Source: JAFGTX01 sp942492225
Lineage (GTDB): Bacteria; Bacillota; Clostridia; Peptostreptococcales; Acidaminobacteraceae
Reading direction: 5' to 3'
Length of the DNA stretch: 64,000 nt
Assembly: GCA_942492225.1 (NCBI GenBank)
Contig: CALODS010000001.1
Span: 80,629 to 144,628, forward strand
The notes beneath the pieces were generated by a model that had not been told where the DNA came from, ran no database searches, and saw only the letters and a program-made list of their open reading frames with translations. The position numbers and the translations under genes were made by a program. This document shows, in pieces, positions 34,602 through 44,660 of the stretch. Position 1 is the first letter of the stretch. The number at the start of each line of letters is the position of its first letter.

Positions 34602-36590
34602 TTATAAAAGTGAACCCATAGATGCGAATAAAGGTGCAAATACAAGTGACACGATTGTCATTAATTTAATTAAGATGTTAATTGATGGACCAGATGTATC
34701 CTTGAAAGGGTCACCTACAGTATCACCAACAACAGCAGCTTTATGTGCTTCAGAACCTTTTCCACCGTGGTGGCCTTCTTCAACATATTTCTTAGCATTA
34801 TCCCATGCACCACCAGCGTTTGACATAAAGATTGCCATAAGAACACCAGTTACAAGAGCACCAGCTAGCATACCACCTAAAGCTTCAGGTCCTAATAATA
34901 AGCCCATTACTAGAGGTGAAGCGACTGCCATAATACCAGGAATCATCATTTCCTTAAGCGCTGCAGCAGTAGAAATATCTACACACTTTGCATACTCAGG
35001 TGTTGCAGTACCTTCCATGATACCAGGAATTTCTCTAAATTGTCTTCTAACTTCTTCAATCATTTCAAACGCAGCCTTACCAACTGATTCCATTGTCATT
35101 GCTGAGAATAAGAATGGTAACATACCACCAACAAATAATCCAACAACTACGTTTGGATTTAATATATCAATGTTTGTTAAGCCAACAGCTTGTGAGTAAG
35201 ATGCAAATAATCCAAGTGCAGTAAGTGCTGCTGAACCAATTGCAAAACCTTTACCAATAGCAGCAGTTGTGTTACCAACAGCATCAAGTTTATCAGTAAT
35301 ACCTCTTACTTCGCTTGGTAATTCACACATTTCTGCGATACCACCAGCGTTATCTGCGATAGGACCATAAGCATCTACTGCAATTGTAATACCAGCTGTA
35401 GAAAGCATTCCTACTGCTGCTAATGCAATACCGTAAAGACCAGCAAATCTATATGCAACTAATGTTGCCACACAGATGAAAAGGATTGGCCATGCTGTTG
35501 AGTACATCCCTACAGCTAAACCAGAAATAATTGTTGTTGCAGGACCAGTTTCAGATTGTTGAGCAATCTTCTTAACTGATTTATATTCTCCTGAAGTATA
35601 AACTTCTGTAATTGCACCAATTGCAAGACCAGCGATTAGACCAGCCGCAATAGCAAATGCAGGGTTCATTGTTCCAAAGAATTTACCACTCATTACAAAT
35701 GCAGCGATAACTACAATAATACCACTTACATAAGTTGAATTTTTTAAAGCTTTATGTGGATCAGAACCTTCATTACCTTTAACGAAGAATGTACCGATAA
35801 TAGAAGCAATAATACCTACAGTTGCAAGGGCAAGTGGGAACATAGCGCCTGCTACTTGATAAGCAATAGTTCCTAATGTAATTGCCGCAATAATCGAACC
35901 AACATATGATTCGAATAAGTCAGCACCCATACCAGCAACGTCACCTACGTTGTCACCAACGTTGTCTGCAATTACAGCAGGGTTTCTAGGATCATCTTCT
36001 GGAATACCAGCTTCTACTTTACCAACTAAATCCGCTCCAACGTCTGCAGCTTTTGTATAGATACCACCACCAACACGCGCAAATAATGCGATTGAAGAAG
36101 CACCTAATCCAAAACCTGTTAAGATTTGCGGACTACCATATACTTTGTAAATAAGACCAAGACCAATAAGTCCAAGACCAACTACTGACATACCCATTAC
36201 TGCACCACCAGAGAATGCTACTGATAATGCTTTGTTCATGCCACCTTCCATAGCTGCATTTGCCGTTCTAACGTTTGCTTTAGTCGCAACACGCATACCG
36301 ATAAATCCTGCTAAAGAAGAGAATGCAGCACCAATTAAAAACGCAATTGCTGTTGGAATACTCTTTAACCCAACCGCGATTAATACAGATAATACCGCTG
36401 CAAATACTACTAATGTTTTGTACTCTCTTGTTAAGAATGCCATTGCACCCTCTTGAATGTATGTAGAAATCTCTACCATTCTTTCGTTTCCAGCACTTAC
36501 TTTGTTGATTTTAGAGCTCGTTAGGTAGTATGCAAATAATAATGCAATAACCCCTACGCCAGCTGCTACTAATGTTAAGTCGAAATTCAT
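34602..36590 (-). CDS. hppA: Membrane-bound ion-pumping pyrophosphatase, K+-dependent type
   Basis: The 662-residue protein couples pyrophosphate hydrolysis to H+ or Na+ export through about 16 membrane helices. Catalytic motifs are complete: NPAVIADNVGDNVGDVAGMG, GADLFESY and the late GDTVGDPFKDTSGPS. The key position in GNTTAAIGKGF is Ala, where K+-independent enzymes have Lys, so it belongs to the K+-dependent class, which contains the Na+-pumping enzymes. ATG 36590 with AGGAGGATAAGC is chosen. It lets the cell recover energy from pyrophosphate, common in anaerobes. Confidence 0.95.
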   Translation of the reverse strand: MNFDLTLVAAGVGVIALLFAYYLTSSKINKVSAGNERMVEISTYIQEGAMAFLTREYKTLVVFAAVLSVLIAVGLKSIPTAIAFLIGAAFSSLAGFIGMRVATKANVRTANAAMEGGMNKALSVAFSGGAVMGMSVVGLGLIGLGLIYKVYGSPQILTGFGLGASSIALFARVGGGIYTKAADVGADLVGKVEAGIPEDDPRNPAVIADNVGDNVGDVAGMGADLFESYVGSIIAAITLGTIAYQVAGAMFPLALATVGIIASIIGTFFVKGNEGSDPHKALKNSTYVSGIIVVIAAFVMSGKFFGTMNPAFAIAAGLIAGLAIGAITEVYTSGEYKSVKKIAQQSETGPATTIISGLAVGMYSTAWPILFICVATLVAYRFAGLYGIALAAVGMLSTAGITIAVDAYGPIADNAGGIAEMCELPSEVRGITDKLDAVGNTTAAIGKGFAIGSAALTALGLFASYSQAVGLTNIDILNPNVVVGLFVGGMLPFLFSAMTMESVGKAAFEMIEEVRRQFREIPGIMEGTATPEYAKCVDISTAAALKEMMIPGIMAVASPLVMGLLLGPEALGGMLAGALVTGVLMAIFMSNAGGAWDNAKKYVEEGHHGGKGSEAHKAAVVGDTVGDPFKDTSGPSINILIKLMTIVSLVFAPLFASMGSLL

Positions 36591-36632
36591 GCTTATCCTC
36601 CTAAAAAAAATTAATAATGATTTCATCAAAAA

Positions 36633-36652
36633 ACTGCTATTTTCATAGCAGT
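36633..36652 (-). terminator. Terminator of secG
   Basis: ACTGCTAT pairs with ATAGCAGT around TTTC and is followed by TTTTTT on the minus strand, 7 bp after secG. Confidence 0.75.
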
Positions 36653-36659
36653 ATTTATA

Positions 36660-36893
36660 CTATTTTTGTAAATATACAAGTGCAATAGCGCAGATGATAA
36701 ATGCAATAGCTGCTATTTTTGTAAGTTTATCAAATAGTTCATCATATGTTCTGCCTTTTTGCTTGCCCCAGATTTGCTCAGCGCCACCGCCAATAGAACC
36801 TGATAGACCTGCTCTACTTCCTGATTGCATTAATATACTTACGATTAATACCAAACAAGAAATAACAAAAATGATTGTTAAGAACGTGCTCAT
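36660..36893 (-). CDS. secG: Preprotein translocase subunit SecG
   Basis: This 77-residue SecG has two membrane helices and the conserved loop SILMQSGSRAGLSGSIGGGAE. It supports protein export with SecYE and SecA. It is a single-gene unit between hppA and eno. Confidence 0.93.
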   Translation of the reverse strand: MSTFLTIIFVISCLVLIVSILMQSGSRAGLSGSIGGGAEQIWGKQKGRTYDELFDKLTKIAAIAFIICAIALVYLQK

Positions 36894-37283
36894 TTCACGA
36901 CCCCCTTAATACAAGTTTAACAAAGTAATTTTAACATAGTGGTATACAGAATACAACCAGTATTTTCAATACTTTGCAGTGAAAACCTTTTCCTATTTTT
37001 CATAAAAAAACGTGATTTCATTTAAATAAATCACATTGTACAAATAAGAGAAGATAAGTGAATTTCTTTTACTATTTTATCTTATTTTTATAAATATGTC
37101 TATTCTTCATATGTTAACTTTAGTGAAGCATTTATTTAGTACTCTCTCACAATAGAAGAATTCACAAAAAAAGGTGCCACTTTGAACAAGAGGCACCAAT
37201 TATTATTAGTTTTAGTAACCACCCGCTAACGCGAGTACCGTTTGTCTTTACAACTTAAAACGTATTGTAAGAATTGCACTGTA
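36894..37283. other. Intergenic region between secG and eno
   Basis: This holds the secG promoter side and the eno terminator at 37173-37197. I see nothing else. Confidence 0.5.
37173..37197 (-). terminator. Terminator after eno
   Basis: GGTGCC pairs with GGCACC over a 13-nt loop and is followed on the minus strand by TTTTTTT. It ends the glycolytic operon. Confidence 0.75.
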
Positions 37284-38576
37284 TTACTTCTTTAAGTTGT
37301 AGAATGTTTTGATTCCATCATACTTAGCAGTCGTTGTTAAGAATTCTTCAATTCTCATTAATTGATTGTACTTAGCAACTCTATCTGTTCTAGCAGGAGC
37401 ACCTGTCTTGATTTGACCTGAGTTAACTGCTACAGCAATATCAGCAATTGTAGAATCTGCTGTTTCACCTGATCTATGAGAGATTACTGTTGTATAACCA
37501 GCTCTTTTTGCCATTTCGATAGTGTCTAAAGTTTCAGTTAATGTACCAATTTGGTTTAACTTTACTAAGATTGAGTTAGCCGTACCAGTTTCGATACCTC
37601 TAGATAATCTTTCAACGTTTGTAACGAATAAGTCGTCACCAACGATTTGAATCTTATCACCAAGCTTTTCAGTCATTAACTTCCAACCGTCCCAGTCTTC
37701 TTCGTCTAAACCATCTTCAATAGAGATGATTGGGTACTTTTCAACAAGTCCAGCATAGTAATCAACAAATTCAGCAGATGTCATGACAACACCTTCGCCG
37801 TCTAAATGGTATTTGCCATCTTCTTTATTGTATATTTCAGATGCCGCTACGTCTACCGCTAACATAATTTCTTCACCTGGCTTGTAACCAGCTTTTTCGA
37901 TTGCTTCAATAATAACTTTAAGTGCGTCTTCGTTAGATGCTAAGTTTGGAGCAAATCCACCTTCATCACCTACACCAGTTGCAAGACCTTTTGCTTGTAA
38001 AACGCCTTTAAGTGCATGGTAAATTTCAGCACCCATTCTTAATGCTTCCTTGAAGTTCGGTGCACCAACTGGCATAACCATGAACTCTTGGATATCTACA
38101 TTGTTATCAGCATGTGATCCACCATTTAGGATGTTCATCATAGGTACTGGTAACGTCTTAGCGTTAGTTCCGCCAACATATTGGAATAATTGTAAACCCA
38201 TTGATTCAGCTGCTGCTTTAGCAACTGCTAAAGAAACACCAAGAATAGCGTTAGCGCCTAATTTAGCTTTGTTTGGTGTACCATCTAAGTCTAACATTAA
38301 TTGATCAATACCAACTTGGTCAGTCGCATCCATGCCTACTAATTCTGGTGCAATGATGTCGTTAACGTTGCTAACTGCTGTTTCAACACCTTTACCAAGG
38401 TATCTGCTTTTATCGCCATCTCTTAATTCAACAGCTTCGAAAGCGCCTGTAGATGCCCCAGAAGGGATTCCTGCTCTACCCATTGAACCGTCTTCTAAAA
38501 TTACTTCAACTTCAATAGTAGGATTTCCTCTTGAGTCAAGTATTTCTCTTGCAAATACATCTGAAATTGTAATCAT
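37284..38576 (-). CDS. eno: Enolase
   Basis: Enolase converts 2-phosphoglycerate to phosphoenolpyruvate. The protein has 430 residues, the normal length, with N-terminal SRGNPTIEVEV, metal ligands in AVDVAASE, SIEDGLDEEDW and VGDDLFVTN, and the late loop SHRSGETADSTIAD. ATG 38576 with ACGGAGGTAATT upstream is chosen over an upstream in-frame Met. It is the last gene of the glycolytic cluster. Confidence 0.97.
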   Translation of the reverse strand: MITISDVFAREILDSRGNPTIEVEVILEDGSMGRAGIPSGASTGAFEAVELRDGDKSRYLGKGVETAVSNVNDIIAPELVGMDATDQVGIDQLMLDLDGTPNKAKLGANAILGVSLAVAKAAAESMGLQLFQYVGGTNAKTLPVPMMNILNGGSHADNNVDIQEFMVMPVGAPNFKEALRMGAEIYHALKGVLQAKGLATGVGDEGGFAPNLASNEDALKVIIEAIEKAGYKPGEEIMLAVDVAASEIYNKEDGKYHLDGEGVVMTSAEFVDYYAGLVEKYPIISIEDGLDEEDWDGWKLMTEKLGDKIQIVGDDLFVTNVERLSRGIETGTANSILVKLNQIGTLTETLDTIEMAKRAGYTTVISHRSGETADSTIADIAVAVNSGQIKTGAPARTDRVAKYNQLMRIEEFLTTTAKYDGIKTFYNLKK

Positions 38577-38670
38577 TTTAAAATTACCTCCGTTTATAAA
38601 TTTTTTATCGACTAACCAATCGGTTAGACGCAAATTGCATCGACTGCATTAGTCTCTGCTATTATCAGTC

Positions 38671-40197
38671 CTATTTAACAAGGCTTGTTCCCGTCATTTC
38701 TTCAGGCTTTTTCACCTTAAGAATTTCAAGAACAGTCGGTGCTAAATCTGACAATTTACCATCACTTCTTAATTCAACATTTCCTAAACCGGCAACAACT
38801 AAAGGAACAACATTTGTTGTATGTGCAGTCATAGGCTTACCAGAATCGTAGTCTACCATTGTTTCAGCATTACCATGATCAGCAGTAATAAGGGCTGCTC
38901 CCCCTTTTTCGATAATTGTGTCCACTACTTTTGCAAGACAAGTATCTACTGTTTCAACAGCTTTTTTAGCCGCTTCAAATACACCTGTATGGCCAACCAT
39001 ATCTGGGTTTGCATAATTTAATATGATCACGTCGTACTTATCTTGACGAATTTCTTCAATTAACTTATCCGTCAATTCAAATGCTGACATTTCTGGTTGT
39101 AAATCATAAGTTGCTACTTGTGGTGATTGAACAAGTAATCTATCCTCACCAGCATTAGGTGCTTCTACACCGCCATTAAAGAAAAATGTCACATGAGCAT
39201 ATTTCTCAGTTTCAGCAATTCTTAATTGCTTCAATCCTTCAGCACTCAAAACTTCACCTAATGTATTGTGTAATTTCGTTGGTTTATAAGCTACTTTAAC
39301 ATTTGGTAATGTTACATCATATGTTGTCAAACAAATATATTCTGTTTTAAAGTATTCTGTTTTAAACCCATCAAAATCAGGATCAACAATTGCTCTCGAC
39401 AATTCTCTTGCTCTATCTGGTCGGAAGTTATAGAAAATAACAGAATCATTTTCCTTTAATTGTGCAGTAGGAGCGCCATTAACCTCAATGATTGTTGGTA
39501 AAACAAATTCATCGTTCAAGTCCTTATCATAAGATAATTGAACCGCATCATGGGCATTAGTTGCTTTTTCACCTTTTGCATGCACAATAGCATCATACGC
39601 TTTTTCTACTCTTTCCCAACGCTTATCTCTGTCCATTGCATAGTAACGGCCAGAAACTGTTGCAATTTTACCAACACCGATCTCTTTCATATATGCTTCT
39701 AACTCATCTATATAAGCTAACGCACTTGTCGGTGGCGTGTCTCTTCCATCTAAAAATGGATGAACAAATACTCTATCAAAATTATTTTTCTTAAAGAAAT
39801 CCAATAATCCTTTTATATGATCTATATGAGAATGTACACCACCATCAGATAAAAGACCCATTAAATGAATATCCGAATTATTATTTTTAGCATTTTCTAA
39901 AGCTTCTATAAATTCCTCTTTATCAAAGAAATCACCATCTTTAATTGACTTAGTAATGCGCGTTAACTCTTGATAAACAACGCGACCAGCACCAATATTT
40001 AAGTGACCTACTTCAGAGTTGCCCATTTGGCCTTCAGGTAAACCGACTGCCAAACCACTTGCCTGAAGTTCTGTATTTGGATAGTTGGCAAGGTAGCGAT
40101 CAAAGTTATGCGTATTGGCTGAATAAACAGCATTACCCTCATGCTTATGATTAATACCCCATCCGTCAAGTACGATTAACGCAACTGGTTTTTTCAT
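38671..40197 (-). CDS. gpmI: 2,3-bisphosphoglycerate-independent phosphoglycerate mutase
   Basis: This enzyme interconverts 3- and 2-phosphoglycerate and needs Mn2+. The 508-residue protein has the phosphoserine site GQMGNSEVGHLNIGAGRVVY near residue 62, the alkaline-phosphatase-fold metal motifs (VALIVLDGWG; ALITADHGNAE) and HSHIDH. It follows tpiA by 11 bp. Confidence 0.97.
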   Translation of the reverse strand: MKKPVALIVLDGWGINHKHEGNAVYSANTHNFDRYLANYPNTELQASGLAVGLPEGQMGNSEVGHLNIGAGRVVYQELTRITKSIKDGDFFDKEEFIEALENAKNNNSDIHLMGLLSDGGVHSHIDHIKGLLDFFKKNNFDRVFVHPFLDGRDTPPTSALAYIDELEAYMKEIGVGKIATVSGRYYAMDRDKRWERVEKAYDAIVHAKGEKATNAHDAVQLSYDKDLNDEFVLPTIIEVNGAPTAQLKENDSVIFYNFRPDRARELSRAIVDPDFDGFKTEYFKTEYICLTTYDVTLPNVKVAYKPTKLHNTLGEVLSAEGLKQLRIAETEKYAHVTFFFNGGVEAPNAGEDRLLVQSPQVATYDLQPEMSAFELTDKLIEEIRQDKYDVIILNYANPDMVGHTGVFEAAKKAVETVDTCLAKVVDTIIEKGGAALITADHGNAETMVDYDSGKPMTAHTTNVVPLVVAGLGNVELRSDGKLSDLAPTVLEILKVKKPEEMTGTSLVK

Positions 40198-40208
40198 CTT
40201 ATCTCTCC

Positions 40209-40955
40209 TTAAAAGTTTACAAGTTCTACAAAACTATCAGCTTTAAGGCTTGCTCCACCAACTAATGCACCATCAATATCACTTTCATTCATGATTTCTT
40301 CTACATTTTCTGGTTTTACGCTACCACCGTACTGAATGCGTACTTCTTCTGATTCAGCATCACTGTATAATCCTTGAACAACTTCTCTAACATAAGCAAT
40401 AATATCATTTGCTTGTTTGCTTGTAGCAGTCTTACCAGTACCTATTGCCCAGATTGGCTCATAAGCAATAACCACTTTAGAAACATCTTTTGCATCAATC
40501 CCTGAAAAAGCAGCTTCTATTTGCGTCTTTACTACTTGCTTTTCTTTGCCTGCTTCTCTTTCTTCAAGTGTTTCTCCGCAACATAAAATTGGTGTAATAC
40601 CAACTTGTAATGCTTTGATCACTTTTTTGTTACATGTCTCATCTGTTTCATTAAACATTGCTCTTCTTTCCGAGTGACCAATAACAACATAATCAACATC
40701 AATTTCTTTTAACATTGCTGGTGCAATTTCTCCGGTAAAAGCGCCATTGTCTTCAAAGTGCATATTCTGAGCACCAATCTTAATGTTTGTACCCTTTGTA
40801 GCTGCTTTCAAATCTTTTAGCAATGTTGCTGGTGCACAGATAACCGCTTCAACATCTGTACCTGCAATTTTTTCTTTAATCTCGTTTACAAAAGCGACAC
40901 CTTCAGCAATTGTCATGTTCATTTTCCAGTTTCCTGCTATAATAGGTTTTCTCAT
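40209..40955 (-). CDS. tpiA: Triosephosphate isomerase
   Basis: The product interconverts dihydroxyacetone phosphate and glyceraldehyde 3-phosphate. The 248-residue TIM barrel has the substrate Lys in AGNWKMN, catalytic His in VIGHSERR, catalytic Glu in AYEPIWAIGTGKTAT and phosphate loop YGGSVKPEN. ATG 40955 is taken, with GGAGGGTCTTAAA upstream inside the longer frame. Confidence 0.97.
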   Translation of the reverse strand: MRKPIIAGNWKMNMTIAEGVAFVNEIKEKIAGTDVEAVICAPATLLKDLKAATKGTNIKIGAQNMHFEDNGAFTGEIAPAMLKEIDVDYVVIGHSERRAMFNETDETCNKKVIKALQVGITPILCCGETLEEREAGKEKQVVKTQIEAAFSGIDAKDVSKVVIAYEPIWAIGTGKTATSKQANDIIAYVREVVQGLYSDAESEEVRIQYGGSVKPENVEEIMNESDIDGALVGGASLKADSFVELVNF

Positions 40956-40974
40956 TTTAAGACCCTCCAGAATT

Positions 40975-42162
40975 TTATTTTTCAGAAATAGATTCAATAC
41001 CTGGTAATACTTTACCCTCTAAGTACTCAAGCGAAGCACCACCACCAGTAGAAATATGTGTAAATTGATCTGCAAATCCTAAATCCATTGCTGCTGCTGC
41101 AGAATCACCACCACCAATAATTGTGATTGCATTCTCTAGGCCTGCAATTGATTCACACACACCGATTGTTCCTTTTGCGAAGTTAGACATTTCGAACACA
41201 CCCATCGGCCCATTCCAAACTACCGTCTTAGCACCTTCTAGTTCTTTAGAAAATAATGCAATTGATTCAGCACCAATATCAAGACCCATTTCATCCGAAG
41301 CAATATCGGCAACTGGAACTGTTCTGAATTCAGCATCGTTGCTAAATTCTTTACAAGCAACAACGTCAACAGGTAAAATTAACTTTACACCTTTTGCCGC
41401 TGCTTTTTCCATAAGACTCTTTGCAAGGTCAACTTTATCTTCTTCTAATAATGATTTTCCGATGTTTTGGTCCAATGCTTTTAAAAATGTAAACATCATC
41501 CCACCACCAATTAAAATCTTATCTGCTTTTTCAATTAAGTTTTCTATCACACCAATTTTATCAGAAACTTTTGCCCCACCAAGAATTGCAACAAGTGGTC
41601 TGGCTGGTGCATCTACAACGCCACCAATAAAGTTAATTTCTTTTTCCATTAAGAAACCTGCCGCTGTTTCTAAATTTGCGGCTATGCCTTTATTTGATGC
41701 ATGTGCTCTATGAGCAGTACCAAATGCATCATTCACAAATAAGTCACCAAGCGATGCCCAATATTTTCCTAAATCAGCATCATTCTTAGTTTCACCAGCT
41801 TCAAATCTAGTGTTTTCAAACACTAAAATTTCACCTTCATTCATATTATCAATAGCTGTTTCTAGAATTTCACCTCTAGTTTCTGGTACAAAATTAACGT
41901 CTTTCTTAAGTAACTCACCTAAACGCGTTGCTACCGGCTTAAGCGTTTTCGTCAGCTTGTCTTCTTCTGTTTTAACTTTACCTAAATGCGAGAATGCAAT
42001 TACTTTAGCACCTTCATCCAATAAATACTTTAATGTAGGAATTGCTTGAACAATACGGTTGTCATTTGTGATGACACCATTTTTCATTGGTACATTAAAG
42101 TCAACACGCACAAGTACCTTTTTACCTTTTACACTTAAATCCGTAACTATTTTCTTTGCCAT
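40975..42162 (-). CDS. pgk: Phosphoglycerate kinase
   Basis: Pgk makes ATP from 1,3-bisphosphoglycerate. The 395-residue protein has VRVDFNVPMKNG, SHLGK, NDAFGTAHRAHAS, the nucleotide site GGAKVSDK and the C-terminal GGGDSAAA with ISTGGGASLEYLEGK. It starts 254 bp after gap, and a large perfect palindrome lies between the two, so expression of gap and of the genes after it may differ. Confidence 0.97.
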   Translation of the reverse strand: MAKKIVTDLSVKGKKVLVRVDFNVPMKNGVITNDNRIVQAIPTLKYLLDEGAKVIAFSHLGKVKTEEDKLTKTLKPVATRLGELLKKDVNFVPETRGEILETAIDNMNEGEILVFENTRFEAGETKNDADLGKYWASLGDLFVNDAFGTAHRAHASNKGIAANLETAAGFLMEKEINFIGGVVDAPARPLVAILGGAKVSDKIGVIENLIEKADKILIGGGMMFTFLKALDQNIGKSLLEEDKVDLAKSLMEKAAAKGVKLILPVDVVACKEFSNDAEFRTVPVADIASDEMGLDIGAESIALFSKELEGAKTVVWNGPMGVFEMSNFAKGTIGVCESIAGLENAITIIGGGDSAAAAMDLGFADQFTHISTGGGASLEYLEGKVLPGIESISEK

Positions 42163-42311
42163 TTGATTCCCTCCTAATATATATGTGATCCATTCGCATA
42201 AATAGCGTAATAAAATTCAATTTTCACTTGTCCAATTTATCATTAAAGTAAAAACTCACTTTTAGCACGCTGTTAACAGTTTGTGAATATTACACTTTTA
42301 ACAACATAATA

Positions 42312-42343
42312 GAATAGCGGAACTTATATAAGTTCCGCTATTC
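42312..42343 (-). terminator. 32-bp perfect palindrome between gap and pgk
   Basis: GAATAGCGGAACTTA and its exact complement meet around TA. On the minus strand only TATTATG follows, not a clean T-run, so it may be a weak terminator or an mRNA 3'-end stabiliser that raises gap levels relative to pgk. Confidence 0.6.
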
Positions 42344-42416
42344 ATTTTAACATAAGTACTAGGTCCTATCTAGGATGCTAGAAGCTTAATGCTCTAAAAC
42401 ATTTTATCTAATCAAA

Positions 42417-43418
42417 TTATTTGATCAGTGAAGCAAATTTCTTCGCTAATCTAACAAGTTGAGCAGTGTAAGACATTTCATTGTCATACCACATAACAAC
42501 TTTGATCATTTGCTTGCCATCTACTTCTAGTACTTTTGTACATCCTGCATCAAATAACGAACCAAATTCGCAACCGATGATATCTGTAGATACAATCGGA
42601 TCTTCAGTGTAACCAAACGATTCATTTGCAGCAGCTTTCATTGCAGCGTTTATTTCTTCAACTGTTACAGTCTTTTCTAACTCAACTGTTAAGTCAACAA
42701 GCGAACCTGTCATTGTAGGTACTCTCATCGCGCCACCATCTAATTTACCTTTTAATTCTGGTAAAACAAGACCTACTGCAGCAGCAGCTCCAGTTGTAGT
42801 TGGAACGATATTTTGAGCAGCAGTTCTACCTCTTCTAAGGTCTTCATGCGGTCCATCTAATGTGTTTTGGTCATTTGTATAAGCATGAATTGTAGTCATA
42901 AGACCTTTCACAAGACCAAATTTGTCATTTAAAACTTGTGCCGCTGGGGCCAAACAGTTTGTTGTACAAGAAGCACCTGAAAGAACAGTTTCAGTTCCAT
43001 CAAGGATTCCATCATTTACGTTATATACAATTGTCTTAATGTCACCTTTTGCCGGAGCAGATATAATAACACGTTTAGCGCCTGCAGTAATATGCTTTTC
43101 AGCAGCTTCTTTTGTTCTAAAGAATCCAGTACATTCGATAACAACGTCTACATCTAAGTCGCCCCATGGTAAATCTTCCGGGTTTCTTTCAGCAAAGATT
43201 TTAATGTCTTTACCATCAACAGAGATTGCACCGTCTTTTGCTACAATAGCATCGCTCTTGTAACGTCCTTGTGCACTGTCATATTTAAGTAAGTGTGCAA
43301 GAGTCTTAGCATCTGTTAAATCATTTACTGCGACGATTTCAAATTCATCACTACCATACATTAATCTAAATGCTAATCTACCAATTCTACCAAATCCATT
43401 AATCGCTACTTTTACCAT
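42417..43418 (-). CDS. gap: Glyceraldehyde-3-phosphate dehydrogenase, type I
   Basis: The enzyme oxidises glyceraldehyde 3-phosphate with NAD+ and phosphate. The 333-residue protein has VAINGFGRIGR (NAD binding), catalytic Cys in SGASCTTNCLAP, and VVMWYDNEMSYTAQLVRL at the end. ATG 43418 with AAGGAGG upstream is used. It follows its regulator gene cggR. Confidence 0.97.
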   Translation of the reverse strand: MVKVAINGFGRIGRLAFRLMYGSDEFEIVAVNDLTDAKTLAHLLKYDSAQGRYKSDAIVAKDGAISVDGKDIKIFAERNPEDLPWGDLDVDVVIECTGFFRTKEAAEKHITAGAKRVIISAPAKGDIKTIVYNVNDGILDGTETVLSGASCTTNCLAPAAQVLNDKFGLVKGLMTTIHAYTNDQNTLDGPHEDLRRGRTAAQNIVPTTTGAAAAVGLVLPELKGKLDGGAMRVPTMTGSLVDLTVELEKTVTVEEINAAMKAAANESFGYTEDPIVSTDIIGCEFGSLFDAGCTKVLEVDGKQMIKVVMWYDNEMSYTAQLVRLAKKFASLIK

Positions 43419-43431
43419 TCTTAAATCCTCC

Positions 43432-44484
43432 TTATAATAACTCATTAATCTTATTTATTGTTGACTCATCAGAAATCAAAACCAGGTTTGGATTTAACTT
43501 TGCAATAGAAATAATTGCTTCAGATTTTTCCTCTCCCTTTGCAATCGCAATAACAGCACCAAGATTTTTGTACAACTCTAAACTAATGCCTATTGTACTA
43601 ATTTCATGTACAATGTCACCAGCTTTGTTAAAATAGTAGCCAAAACCTTCTGATACTGCACCTTTTGCTTCAAGCTCACTCATCAAATTTTCTGGTAAAC
43701 TTCTACGTTTTGCCATTGCTTGTGCCTCTCCAACACCAAATAGCAGAACATCAATTTTTTCCATCAAATCAATGATTTCTTTAATTTCTGGTTCGTTTTT
43801 CAATGTTTCAATTGTTGCCTTTGATAATACGTCTGGCGTGTATAACAATTTGTAGTGCCCATTAATTTTACCAGCTAATTTTTCAACTAAAGTATTGGCT
43901 TGATATTCCGTTCGTTTACCAAGACCACCTCTTGCTGGAATAACATAGCTGTCCTCATAATTAAAGATTTCATCTGGGAACTCATCAACAACACTATGAA
44001 CTGCTGTACCACCTGTTATACCAATAGTACTTTTACCTTTGATATACGAAGCAAGAACCATCGCTCCACTTTTACCCAATTCTTTGAGGGCTAACTCATT
44101 ATTACCCAAAATTGTGCTGCCTACTATCACTTTTTTGATATTTAATTTTTTTGCAACAACACTTTCCAAGTGACGTATACCTTTTAAATCTCTAAAGAAA
44201 ATTCTCAAAAGTTCTAGCGCTTCTTCTCCACTTTCAGTCATCGTCATTCCTTCTAATGTGAAACTTACTAGACCTTGTTGCTTCAATGTATTTGCTTCTT
44301 TACGAATGACTCTTTCAGTCATATTCAATTTTGTTGACAGCATTCTTCTTCCAATTGGTTGAAGAAAACTCACAACGCTTAAAATATTATACCGAGTTTC
44401 AATAAGTTCAACCATTTCTGGTGCCACTTTTTTTAGAAGTGAAGATACTTGATCTACTTCTTTTTCTGTCATTTTTGTATCCAT
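43432..44484 (-). CDS. cggR: Central glycolytic genes regulator (CggR/SorC family)
   Basis: CggR represses the gap operon in Bacillus subtilis until fructose-1,6-bisphosphate binds. The 350-residue protein has an N-terminal winged helix (IGRRMLSTKLNMTERVIRKE) and a C-terminal sugar-phosphate-binding domain (SKGKSTIGITGGTAVHSV-like loop, PARGGLGKR, FGVGEA). It is directly ahead of gap, 13 bp apart, the normal place, so it probably regulates this cluster. Confidence 0.92.
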   Translation of the reverse strand: MDTKMTEKEVDQVSSLLKKVAPEMVELIETRYNILSVVSFLQPIGRRMLSTKLNMTERVIRKEANTLKQQGLVSFTLEGMTMTESGEEALELLRIFFRDLKGIRHLESVVAKKLNIKKVIVGSTILGNNELALKELGKSGAMVLASYIKGKSTIGITGGTAVHSVVDEFPDEIFNYEDSYVIPARGGLGKRTEYQANTLVEKLAGKINGHYKLLYTPDVLSKATIETLKNEPEIKEIIDLMEKIDVLLFGVGEAQAMAKRRSLPENLMSELEAKGAVSEGFGYYFNKAGDIVHEISTIGISLELYKNLGAVIAIAKGEEKSEAIISIAKLNPNLVLISDESTINKINELL

Positions 44485-44496
44485 AACAACACCTCG

Positions 44497-44537
44497 CTGG
44501 GACTTTTAAAAACCCACTATTGAAATTTACGTCCCAC
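44497..44537 (-). promoter_or_regulatory. Candidate CggR operator upstream of cggR
   Basis: The minus strand carries GTGGGACGTAAATTTC, then AGTGGGTTTTTAAAAGTCCC. Repeated GGGAC-like half sites with AT-rich spacers resemble CggR operators, and the place just before cggR is right. The match is partial. Confidence 0.4.
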
Positions 44538-44608
44538 TACAGTTAAAATAAAAGCTCCTACCATCGAAGTAGTCGCAATTTAAATCCATTCTATTTGGTC
44601 TAAAATAT

Positions 44609-44655
44609 AAAAAAATATCTCCACAAAAATTATATCACTTTGGGAGATATTTTTC
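44609..44655 (-). terminator. Terminator after rpoN
   Basis: AAAAATATCTCC pairs with GGAGATATTTTT and ends in a T-run on the minus strand, 6 bp after rpoN. It separates rpoN from the cggR operon. Confidence 0.75.
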
Positions 44656-44660
44656 AACAC

